From G963674505 sp964575975 (GTDB lineage Bacteria; Desulfobacterota; Desulfobacteria; Desulfobacterales; SKZT01), in contig CAZNTU010000041.1 of assembly GCA_964575975.1 (NCBI GenBank), positions 1 through 33,044 of the forward strand: a stretch of DNA of 33,044 nucleotides. The letters are read 5' to 3'. A model generated the notes under the pieces. That model saw only the letters and a list, made by a program, of their open reading frames with translations. It made no database searches and was not told the origin of the DNA. Below, piece after piece: positions 8,110 to 14,843 of the stretch (position 1 is the stretch's first letter; every line of letters starts with the position of its first letter). Made by a program: the position numbers and the translations under genes.

Positions 8110-9168
8110 TTATTTGTTCTTTTTCCGGTTTTCAGGCCGCAAGGCCCGTACGGCCGCTCCGGCTTTCCACATTTCCGAGTTTTTGATGGCGTCCAGTTCG
8201 GCCCGAAGCTTTTTCAGATAGTCCGGGGCGCCGTTGACCTCGAGCACCCGCCGGGTCTCCTTGCCGGTCTTGACGCGGTCGTAGAGTTCCTCGAACACCG
8301 GCGCGACGGCGTCGCGGAACTTGGGCGCCCAGTCCAAGGCGCCGCGCTGGGCGGTGGCGCTGCAATTGGAGAACATCCAGTCCATGCCGTTCTCGCCCAC
8401 CAACCGAATCAGGCTCTGGGTAAGCTCCTCGACGGTCTCGTTGAAAGCCTCGCTGGGGGAATGCCCGTTTTTACGGAGTATGTTGTACTGCGCCTCCATG
8501 GTCCCGGCCAGGCATCCCATGAGGACGCCGCGCTCGCCGGTCAAGTCGCTGTAGACCTCCTGCTCGAAGGTGGTGGGGAAAAGGTATCCCGACCCGATGG
8601 CGATTCCCAGGGCGAGTGTCCTTTCCTTGGCCCTGCCGGTGGAGTCCTGGAAAACGGCGTAGCTGGAGTTGATGCCGCTTCCGTCCAGGAAGTTCCTTCT
8701 CACGTTCGTTCCTGACCCCTTGGGGGCCACCAGAATGACATCCACGAAATCGGGAGGAATCACGCCGGTCTGCTCCTTGTAGACGATGGAAAAGCCGTGG
8801 GAAAAGTACAAGGCGTCGCCCTTGTTCAGGCACTCCTTTATTTTGGGCCACGTTGCCACCTGGCCCGCGTCGGAAAGAAGCATTTTAACGATGGTGCCTC
8901 TCTTGGCGGCCTCCTCGAGGGGAAACAGGGTCTTGCCCGGCACGAAGCCGTCCCTGATCGCCTTCTCCCAGTACTCGTCGCCCTCGAGCTGCCCTACGAT
9001 GACGGGAACGCCGTTGTCCCGTAGGTTCAGCGCCTGGGCGGGCCCCTGCACGCCGTAACCCAGAACCGCGATGGTTTCGCCCTTCAAAATCTCCCTGGCC
9101 TTTTCCAGAGGAAACTCGTCGTCGGTTACAACGTCTTCCACAGTGCCGCCGAAATCAATCTTTGCCAT
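8110..9168 (-). CDS. ilvC: ketol-acid reductoisomerase
   Basis: A 352-residue enzyme that isomerises and reduces acetolactate and acetohydroxybutyrate with NADPH in the second common step of valine and isoleucine synthesis. The Rossmann domain has GYGVQGPAQALNLRDNG near residues 37-53. The C-terminal knotted domain carries the metal ligands, within SDLTGERGVLMG. Wording such as SHGFSIVYKEQTGVIPP and VAPKGSGTNVRRNFLDGSG recalls the form found in Bacteroidetes and fungi more than the short form of most proteobacteria. The ATG at 9168 follows GGAGG by eight bases; an in-frame TTG six bases upstream would sit too close to it. The gap of 222 bp to ilvN holds a small CGCGAA/TTCGCG hairpin and nothing else I recognise. 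Confidence 0.95.
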   Translation of the reverse strand: MAKIDFGGTVEDVVTDDEFPLEKAREILKGETIAVLGYGVQGPAQALNLRDNGVPVIVGQLEGDEYWEKAIRDGFVPGKTLFPLEEAAKRGTIVKMLLSDAGQVATWPKIKECLNKGDALYFSHGFSIVYKEQTGVIPPDFVDVILVAPKGSGTNVRRNFLDGSGINSSYAVFQDSTGRAKERTLALGIAIGSGYLFPTTFEQEVYSDLTGERGVLMGCLAGTMEAQYNILRKNGHSPSEAFNETVEELTQSLIRLVGENGMDWMFSNCSATAQRGALDWAPKFRDAVAPVFEELYDRVKTGKETRRVLEVNGAPDYLKKLRAELDAIKNSEMWKAGAAVRALRPENRKKNK

Positions 9169-9390
9169 TTGCAATTCCTCCTTTAGTCAATTAATTTATC
9201 CGTCAGTATTTAAACACGATTAGGCTTCGATGTTGTTTTCCGCGAAGCGATTTCGCGAAGATAGCATCTTGCGTTATACGAAAGCCTCGGCGCCGCGATG
9301 GCAACCGGACCGTCCTGGTCTGGTTTGCCGCAGTCCTCCCACCAAAGCTGGAAGCTCTGGCTGCCTTCGGCGCGCGCCGGGGGCGAGCGT

Positions 9391-9879
9391 TCATTTGGGC
9401 TCCCTGAACAGCGCTATCACGCCCGTGCGAGCGATCTCTTTGACGCCGATGGGTTTCAGAAGGCTCAGGATCGCCGAGAGCTTTCCCTCGTCCCCGGTCA
9501 CCTCGATAGTGTAATGTTCGGCCCCCACGTCCACAACCTTGCATCTGAAAATGTCAACCATGCGCAGAATCTCGGCCCTGTGCTCGGGCTTCGCCGCCAC
9601 CTTGATCAAGGCCAGTTCGCGCTCCACGTAGGGAGAGCCGGTCAGCTCGGAAACCTTGATTACGTTGATCAGCTTGTTGAGCTGCTTCTTGATCTGCTCC
9701 ACGATCAGCGGCGCGGCGCTTGTCACCAGCGTCACGCGGGAAACGGTCGGTTCGGTCGTGACCGCGACGCAAAGACTTTCGATGTTGAAACCCCTTCCGC
9801 TGAAAAGACCCGCAATCCGGGAAAGCACGCCGGGTTCGTTTTCGACCAGAATGGAAAGCACATGTTTGTCCGAATTCAT
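9391..9879 (-). CDS. ilvN: acetolactate synthase small (regulatory) subunit
   Basis: A 162-residue regulatory subunit of acetohydroxyacid synthase. The N-terminal ACT domain covers about residues 5-76 (HVLSILVENEPGVLSRIAGL, then GFNIESL). The C-terminal half (AEHYTIEVTGDEGKLSAILSL, then GVKEIARTG) is typical of the IlvH/IlvN type that binds valine and stimulates the catalytic subunit. The ATG at 9879 has a good AAAGGAG site. It starts 49 bp after ilvB on the same strand, so the two subunits are almost certainly made from one transcript. Confidence 0.94.
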   Translation of the reverse strand: MNSDKHVLSILVENEPGVLSRIAGLFSGRGFNIESLCVAVTTEPTVSRVTLVTSAAPLIVEQIKKQLNKLINVIKVSELTGSPYVERELALIKVAAKPEHRAEILRMVDIFRCKVVDVGAEHYTIEVTGDEGKLSAILSLLKPIGVKEIARTGVIALFREPK

Positions 9880-9928
9880 CGTTCAACACTCCTTTGTTAT
9901 ATAAGCTCGTTCAAGAGACCGTTTTCGG

Positions 9929-11614
9929 TTAGACCAGAAGCATCTCGGTTATGGGAGCGCCTGCGGGTACCATGGGATAGACGCATTCCTCCTTTTCCAC
10001 GACGAAATCCATGATGACGGGACCGGGGGCGGAAAGTCCCTTTTTCAATACTTCCTCGACCTCCTCGGGCTTTCTGGCCCTGAACCCGGTCGCGCCGTAC
10101 GCTTCGGCCAACTTGACGAAATCGGGCGCGTGCTCCATGCACGTGCTGCAATAGCGCTTGCCGTAGAACAACTGCTGCCATTGTCTCACCATTCCGAGAT
10201 ACCCGTTGTTCAGAATGACCACCTTCACGGGAAGACCGCACTGGACCGCAGTGGCCATCTCCTGGATGTTCATCTGGATGCTTCCGTCGCCGGCGATATC
10301 GACAACAAGGCTGTCGGGCTTGGCAAGCTGCGCGCCGATGGCGGCGGGAAGCCCGAAGCCCATGACGCCCAGACCGCCCGACGTGATGAAACGGTTTGGC
10401 TTGGTAAAATGATAGTACTGGGCCGCCCACATCTGGTTCTGTCCCACTTCGGTGGTGACGATCGCGTCGCCCTTGGTCAATTCGTACAGTTTTTCCACCA
10501 CATACTGAGGTTTGATGACGTCCTCCTGCTTGTAAGCCAGCTTTTGCGTGGATTTCCATCGGTGGATCTGATCGAGCCACGGCCTGCGGCGCTCCTCCAA
10601 GTCCCCCAGAGCGATCCCGTCGAGCATCTCGTTCAAGGCCTCCAGAGTCAGCTTGCAGTCCCCGACCACGGGAACGGTGACCGGGATGTTCTTCCGGATG
10701 GACGTCGGATCGATGTCGATATGGACGATCTTGGCCTGGGAGGCGAAGGTGTCGGTCTTGCCGGTGACGCGGTCGTCGAAACGCACGCCAATGGAGAGAA
10801 ACAGGTCGCAGTGGGCCGTGGACATGTTGGCCCGGTACGTGCCGTGCATTCCGATCATTCCGAGCCACAACGGGTCGGTGCCGGGAAACGCCCCCAGTCC
10901 CATCAGGGTCGTGGTCACCGGGATTCGGGTCCGGTACGCCAGCTTGGCAAGTTCCTCGGACCCTTTGGAGAGAATCACGCCTCCGCCGGCGAATATGACC
11001 GGTCTTTCCGCCTCCTGGATCAGCTCCACGACTTTCTGCACCTGGCGCTTGTTCGGATGGTAGGTCGGGTTGTAGGTCTTCAGGTGGATCGGCCCCGGCT
11101 CCTTGTATTCGATCCTTTCGATGGAGACGTTTTTCGGGATGTCGACCAATACCGGCCCCGGGCGTCCCGAGCGGGCGATGTGGAAAGCCTTTTTCACGGT
11201 TTCGGCAAGATCCTCGGTGCGTTTCACCAGAAAGTTGTGCTTGGTGCAAGGCCTCGTGATGCCTACGATGTCGACTTCCTGGAAAGCGTCGTTTCCGATC
11301 AGGGAAACGGGCACTTGGCCGGTGAAAACGACCACGGGAATGGAATCCATGTAAGCCGACGCGATGCCGGTCACGGTGTTGGTGGCTCCGGGACCGGAGG
11401 TGACCAGGCAGACCCCTACTCCGCCCGACGCCCTCGCGTAGCCGTCGGCCGCGTGTACGGCGCCCTGCTCGTGCCGTACGAGGACGTGGCGGATGTCCGA
11501 CTTGGCCAGTTCGTCGAAGATGTCGATGACCACTCCGCCGGGATAGCCGAAAATGGTCGTCACCCCTTCTTCCTTCAGCATCTTGATCAGTATTTGTGCG
11601 CCGCTTAACTCCAT
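9929..11614 (-). CDS. ilvB: acetolactate synthase large (catalytic) subunit
   Basis: A 561-residue thiamine diphosphate enzyme that makes acetolactate from pyruvate, or acetohydroxybutyrate from pyruvate and 2-oxobutyrate. The N-terminal pyrimidine-binding domain contains FGYPGGVVIDIFDEL and RHEQGAVHAADGYARASG; Glu49 is the expected catalytic glutamate that activates the cofactor. The central FAD-binding domain is present. The C-terminal domain carries the diphosphate motif beginning GDGSIQMNIQE and ending in VVILNN. The start at 11614 has AAGGAAA a few bases upstream. It is the first structural gene of the branched-chain block and lies about 100 bp behind a leader peptide and attenuator, which probably tie expression to charged Ile, Val and Leu tRNAs. 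Confidence 0.96.
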   Translation of the reverse strand: MELSGAQILIKMLKEEGVTTIFGYPGGVVIDIFDELAKSDIRHVLVRHEQGAVHAADGYARASGGVGVCLVTSGPGATNTVTGIASAYMDSIPVVVFTGQVPVSLIGNDAFQEVDIVGITRPCTKHNFLVKRTEDLAETVKKAFHIARSGRPGPVLVDIPKNVSIERIEYKEPGPIHLKTYNPTYHPNKRQVQKVVELIQEAERPVIFAGGGVILSKGSEELAKLAYRTRIPVTTTLMGLGAFPGTDPLWLGMIGMHGTYRANMSTAHCDLFLSIGVRFDDRVTGKTDTFASQAKIVHIDIDPTSIRKNIPVTVPVVGDCKLTLEALNEMLDGIALGDLEERRRPWLDQIHRWKSTQKLAYKQEDVIKPQYVVEKLYELTKGDAIVTTEVGQNQMWAAQYYHFTKPNRFITSGGLGVMGFGLPAAIGAQLAKPDSLVVDIAGDGSIQMNIQEMATAVQCGLPVKVVILNNGYLGMVRQWQQLFYGKRYCSTCMEHAPDFVKLAEAYGATGFRARKPEEVEEVLKKGLSAPGPVIMDFVVEKEECVYPMVPAGAPITEMLLV

Positions 11615-11644
11615 GGGATTTCCTTTCTGTTTAGAAATTTGCGC

Positions 11645-11688
11645 AAAAAAAAATCCGTTACCGCCTGGGAAGGCTGATAACGGATTTT
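11645..11688 (-). terminator. attenuator terminator of the ilvB leader
   Basis: On the minus strand an 11-bp perfect stem (arms at 11678-11688 and 11650-11660) encloses a 17-nt loop that holds a further 4-bp stem, GCCT/AGGC. A run of nine T residues follows (complement of 11645-11653). This is a strong intrinsic terminator placed before ilvB, about 30 bp from its start codon, and after the leader peptide stop. A competing 13-bp pairing (11671-11683 with 11720-11732, one G.U) would break the stem by trapping CCGUUA of its first arm. Confidence 0.85.
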
Positions 11689-11714
11689 GTTTCTCTCGAA
11701 TGCTATTTTAAGAT

Positions 11715-11813
11715 TTATGCCATTATCAGCCTGTCCTCGCCGCAGGGAAGTATTCCTGCTACGAGGCCGATAATTAGGATTACGATACCGACAATGGCGA
11801 AAACTTTGTTCAT
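11715..11813 (-). CDS. predicted ilvB leader peptide (32 aa) for attenuation
   Basis: A 32-codon frame starts at the ATG at 11813 and ends in TAA at 11717-11715, about 100 bp before ilvB. It reads MNKVFAIVGIVILIIGLVAG and continues ILPCGEDRLIMA. By my count 7 codons are Ile, 4 Val and 4 Leu, with most in residues 7-22, as expected of a control peptide for a branched-chain amino acid operon. AAGG stands a few bases before the start. Codons 28-31 contain the segment AGGCTGATAATGG that can pair with the first arm of the downstream terminator. A ribosome slowed in the Ile/Val/Leu stretch would leave that segment free and allow readthrough; one reaching the stop would cover it. A small membrane protein is the alternative reading, since the peptide is hydrophobic. 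Confidence 0.7.
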   Translation of the reverse strand: MNKVFAIVGIVILIIGLVAGILPCGEDRLIMA

Positions 11814-11859
11814 GACACCTTGAAAAAAACCACGTTTTTGTATTTCAAACTTTCGAAAG

Positions 11860-11888
11860 TGGTTATCAGTCGATGCGCGACTTGTCAA
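11860..11888 (-). promoter_or_regulatory. candidate sigma-70 promoter of the ilvB leader
   Basis: On the minus strand, TTGACA (complement of 11883-11888) is a perfect -35 element. A weaker -10 follows: either TAACCA at 17 bp spacing or GATAAC at 15 bp. Initiation here would place the leader peptide start a few tens of bases downstream. The -35 is convincing and the -10 is not. Confidence 0.4.
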
Positions 11889-12053
11889 GACTTTTTTGCG
11901 GCGACGCACAAAATAAGTGGGGATTTTCCCCGGGGAGGAGTGTCAGGCTTCGGGGTTCCGGAACTCGGAGGTCGGTTTTCAAACTTTTGATTGCCTTCGG
12001 CAGTATTTCCGTTATATGTTCGAACAGCTTCTCGGAAAACCATATTAACCATA

Positions 12054-12088
12054 GGATGACTTGAATTGACGGGATGACCTGAATTGAC
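12054..12088 (+). repeat. 18-bp tandem duplication at the start of the hybrid kinase gene
   Basis: GGATGACTTGAATTGAC (12054-12070) is repeated as GGATGACCTGAATTGAC (12072-12088) with one mismatch and a period of 18 bp. The second copy contains the TTG used as the start of the kinase frame. The first copy has the equivalent TTG, but it runs into a TGA. This suggests a recent small duplication at the 5' end of the gene. Confidence 0.75.
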
Positions 12089-13955
12089 ACTTTTTCGATC
12101 CGCGTTCGAAAGCTCTCCCTTTGCCGGGATCATATTTGACGACCGAGGTATCGTCCTGGAAACCAACGCGGAATTCCGCCGACTTGGAGGCTACGAAAAA
12201 GACCGACTCGCCGGCGCGAACATGAAGGACATCGTCCATCCGCAAGACTATCCCTCGTTCTTGAAAAACCTGAAGATTCTACGACCCGGCGGAACCGAAA
12301 AATGCCGGATCGAAAAACGTATTCTGTTCAAGAACGGAGAGAGCAGGCCGTTTGGCGTAACAACGTCGTTAATAGAGAAGGATCAAAACGGCGGACGGTA
12401 TTTCGTTTCGGTCCTTGAGGAAACTCCAAAGCCCGATTCGCCCGAAAATCGCGCAGCGAAAACGGAAGACCGCTACGAGAAACTTTTCAACAGCTTGAGC
12501 GACGCCATTTACATCCACGACGCCACCGGCCGGATCTTGGAAGCCAACAACGTCGCGTGCGAACAGACGGGCTACGAAAAAAACGAGCTTCTGCAAATTC
12601 CCGTCCTTACGATTTTACCGGAGGACGCCTCTTCGTCCCGCATCGAGATCATGAACCGCCTCGTTCGGAGCAAGGATTTCTACGAAGCCCGGCAGATAGC
12701 CAAGAACGGTTCGGCCACGGCCGTCGAGGCGAGCGCGCGGGAAATCGTCTTCAACGGAGAACCCGCCGTAATGACCGTCGCCAGAGACATAACCTATCGC
12801 AAGGAACTGGAGGCGCAACTGCTGCAATCGCAAAAGATGGAGGCGGTCGGAAGACTCGCCGGTGGCATCGCCCACGATTTCAACAACCTGATGACGGCGG
12901 TTATAAGCTTCGCCGGCTTTCTGCTCTCGGAAGTGGACGACAACCACCCTATGCGCGCCGACTTGCTGGAAATCGAGAAAGCGGGAAAACGCGCGGCCAA
13001 TTTGACCAAGCAGCTTCTGGCATTCAGCCGGAAGCAGGTCATGAACATCTCCGTTATCGATCTCAACGATTTGATCCGCTGCAACGAGGAAATGATAAGA
13101 AAGGTCATGAGCGAAAGAGTAACCGCCGTCTTCAGCCTGGCCCCCGATCTGTGGTGGATCAAGGCAGATTCGGTGCATATGGAGCTTGTCCTGTTCAATC
13201 TTGCGGTCAACGCCAAGGAAGCAATGCCCATGGGCGGGAAACTCGAAATCAAGACGGAGAATGTCGCCGTTGCAAAAAACGACGGATTCGAGGATTCGCC
13301 TACCAAGCCTGGCGATTACGTCAAATGGACCATCTCGGACACGGGGCAAGGCATGGACCGGGACACCCTTTTCAGAATCTTCGAACCCTTCTTCACAACG
13401 AAAACCGCCGGCAAAGGAACCGGTCTGAGCCTTTCGACCGTCTACGGCATTGTCGCCCAAACCAAAGGCTCCGTTTACGTTCAAAGCGAACCCGGTTGCG
13501 GCACGGTTTTCTCCATCTTCTTCCCACGCGCTTTTCACTCGGATGCCTGCAAAAGAAAACGCGAACGACAGACAATCAACCTCACCGGCAGTGAAACCGT
13601 CCTCGTCGTCGAGGACGAAAACAGCATTCGCAAATTGGCGCGCAAGGTTTTTTCCAAATCCGGATACAATCCGATCATTGCCGCAAACGGGGAAGAAGCC
13701 GTCGGAATTTGCGAAAATTATCCCGAGGAGATCCATCTGATGCTCGCAGACATCGTGATGCCCGGCCTGACCGGTCGCCAACTGATCGACAAGGTGTCCG
13801 CGACAAGGCCGAACATGAAAATCCTTTTCATGTCGGGACATCCCTCTTACGAAATCCTGCATTACGACCTGGTGGACTGGAAAGAGAATTTTCTGCCGAA
13901 ACCCTTTTCGGCGGAAAGCCTTCTGAAAAAAACCAGGCAAATGCTCGACAAATGA
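12084..13955 (+). CDS. hybrid sensor histidine kinase (PAS-PAS-HisKA-HATPase-receiver), 5' end doubtful
   Basis: As read, 623 residues with no membrane segment, so a cytoplasmic sensor. PAS domains occupy about 1-110 (FRSAFESSPFAGIIFDDRG) and 127-240. The dimerisation domain has LAGGIAHDFNNLMT with the phosphate-accepting His at about 264. The ATPase domain shows the N box VNAKEAMP, the G1 motif SDTGQGMD and the G2 motif GKGTGLSLSTVYGI. A receiver domain follows from about 504, with Asp556 in LMLADIVMPG as phosphate acceptor. The only usable start is a TTG without a ribosome binding site, the frame is closed just upstream by a stop, and the protein begins inside what is normally the first helix of a PAS domain. 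The gene may have lost its true 5' end. It precedes the gas vesicle operon on the same strand, but a sigma-54 promoter separates them. Confidence 0.85.
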   Translation: MTLFRSAFESSPFAGIIFDDRGIVLETNAEFRRLGGYEKDRLAGANMKDIVHPQDYPSFLKNLKILRPGGTEKCRIEKRILFKNGESRPFGVTTSLIEKDQNGGRYFVSVLEETPKPDSPENRAAKTEDRYEKLFNSLSDAIYIHDATGRILEANNVACEQTGYEKNELLQIPVLTILPEDASSSRIEIMNRLVRSKDFYEARQIAKNGSATAVEASAREIVFNGEPAVMTVARDITYRKELEAQLLQSQKMEAVGRLAGGIAHDFNNLMTAVISFAGFLLSEVDDNHPMRADLLEIEKAGKRAANLTKQLLAFSRKQVMNISVIDLNDLIRCNEEMIRKVMSERVTAVFSLAPDLWWIKADSVHMELVLFNLAVNAKEAMPMGGKLEIKTENVAVAKNDGFEDSPTKPGDYVKWTISDTGQGMDRDTLFRIFEPFFTTKTAGKGTGLSLSTVYGIVAQTKGSVYVQSEPGCGTVFSIFFPRAFHSDACKRKRERQTINLTGSETVLVVEDENSIRKLARKVFSKSGYNPIIAANGEEAVGICENYPEEIHLMLADIVMPGLTGRQLIDKVSATRPNMKILFMSGHPSYEILHYDLVDWKENFLPKPFSAESLLKKTRQMLDK

Positions 13956-13974
13956 TGTTCGTATCGTTCTCGCA

Positions 13975-13988
13975 GCGGTCCGGACCGC
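13975..13988. repeat. 14-bp perfect palindrome downstream of the hybrid kinase
   Basis: GCGGTCCGGACCGC is a perfect palindrome 20 bp after the kinase stop and 17 bp before the sigma-54 promoter. No T-run follows. It could be a weak transcription end for the kinase or a protein-binding site linked to the promoter; nothing decides between the two. Confidence 0.5.
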
Positions 13989-14004
13989 ATGCCGGAATAG
14001 AAAA

Positions 14005-14020
14005 TGGCACCGTATTTGCT
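14005..14020 (+). promoter_or_regulatory. sigma-54 promoter of the gas vesicle regulatory operon
   Basis: TGGCACCGTATTTGCT matches the sigma-54 consensus: TGGCAC at -24, TTGC at -12, and exactly ten bases between GG and GC. It lies 50 bp after the hybrid kinase and about 170 bp before the start of the first operon gene. Transcription would begin near 14031. The third gene-proximal element, an NtrC-type activator, is encoded in the operon itself, which suggests autoregulation. Confidence 0.8.
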
Positions 14021-14120
14021 TGGAATCTTCGAAAAGCTCGGCGGCCGGACGGGAGGAAGCGCTAAATTGGTCGAACAACCGGGATTGCAGGTCCGGTAAA
14101 ACCAGTCCCGCCGGAAAAGC

Positions 14121-14160
14121 ATGGAATTTGTTCCATATCTATGGAATTGGTTCCATAGAT
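14121..14160. promoter_or_regulatory. pair of ATGGAA-N4-TTCCAT palindromes (putative operator)
   Basis: Two adjacent palindromes: ATGGAATTTGTTCCAT (14121-14136) and a longer one with 10-bp arms ATCTATGGAA and TTCCATAGAT around TTGG (14137-14160). A further half site, TTCCAT, lies at 14165-14170. Their core TATGGA-N6-TCCATA recurs 116 bp upstream of the gvpA sigma-54 promoter (22533-22550). They are likely binding sites for one regulator, perhaps the NtrC-type protein encoded by this operon. Here they lie downstream of the sigma-54 promoter, in the leader. Confidence 0.65.
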
Positions 14161-14192
14161 ATTGTTCCATCATGTGGAAAAGAAAAAACCGT

Positions 14193-14843
14193 ATGAGACA
14201 AAACAGCCCACAAAAAGACAAAAGAATTCTGGTCTATTTTCCCGTCGTCCATACCCCGGAAGACTTGGGTCGCTTGAAGGAAATCGTCAGAAAAGCGGCC
14301 TTGAGCCAAGGAGGGCTTCAGTCCGTGAAAAGAAAGGCGATCTTCGTGGACCGCCTGTGGACCGAAATCGAAGAGTCCCTCGCAAAATTGAACCTGGATT
14401 ACGAAAAAACGGTGGTTTTCCAGGACGCCCTGCCCGTCTGCGGCAGCGAGGAGAAGATAGTCGAGGAGCTTGCCGGCGCTGGAAGCCGAAACCACAAGCT
14501 GTTGATGAGGCTGATGCGAAAAGGGGCCGCTTTGGCGGGGACCGAGTCGCCCGAGCTTTTGCTGGAGGAATACGAAAGCATTAAAAGACGCATGGAGCGG
14601 GAAAAGCCGGGCGACGCCGGTTTCCAGTCCGGGGAAGAGGAATCCGGGGCAGGTCTTTTGGAGAGACGCGACCGGTTCGTCGCGGAAAGAATCGACCGCG
14701 TTTTGAAAACGGGAGAAACCGGCCTTCTTTTCATGGGAATCCTCCACAACGTCGAAACGTACTTGCCGGACGACATCGAAATTTTTTATCCCCTTTACCG
14801 TCCGCTTCAGGGCAGCCGGCCCGGCGAAAGGAACAAAACGTGA
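14193..14843 (+). CDS. conserved-looking protein of unknown function, first gene of the gas vesicle regulatory operon
   Basis: A soluble protein of about 216 residues that I cannot place in a named family. It opens with RILVYFPVVHTPEDLGRLKE, has a middle section with KTVVFQDALPVCGSEEKI and AGAGSRNHKLLMRLM, then TESPELLLEEY, a charged linker, and a C-terminal part reading LLERRDRFVAERIDRVLKTG followed by LLFMGILHNVE. The ordered motifs suggest a structured enzyme or signalling domain, not a filler protein. I take the ATG at 14193; ATGs at 14172 and 14121 are in frame, but the latter lies inside the operator palindromes. The ribosome binding site is weak (GGAA). Its stop overlaps the GTG start of the NtrC-type regulator (GTGA), implying translational coupling and a linked role. 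Confidence 0.75.
   Translation: MRQNSPQKDKRILVYFPVVHTPEDLGRLKEIVRKAALSQGGLQSVKRKAIFVDRLWTEIEESLAKLNLDYEKTVVFQDALPVCGSEEKIVEELAGAGSRNHKLLMRLMRKGAALAGTESPELLLEEYESIKRRMEREKPGDAGFQSGEEESGAGLLERRDRFVAERIDRVLKTGETGLLFMGILHNVETYLPDDIEIFYPLYRPLQGSRPGERNKT

Noticed and set aside
10130..11608. Plus-strand open frame of about 490 codons opposite ilvB
   Set aside because: Antisense shadow of IlvB, with no protein-like motifs.
11834..11866. Second hairpin (AACCAC with GTGGTT) upstream of the ilvB leader peptide, as an extra terminator
   Set aside because: The stem is 6 bp with a loop of about 25 bases. The adjacent T-run is part of the leader just before the peptide start, so I do not call it a terminator.
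12615..14078. Minus-strand open frame of about 490 codons opposite the hybrid kinase
   Set aside because: The kinase on the plus strand has two PAS domains, HisKA, HATPase and receiver motifs in order; the minus frame has none.
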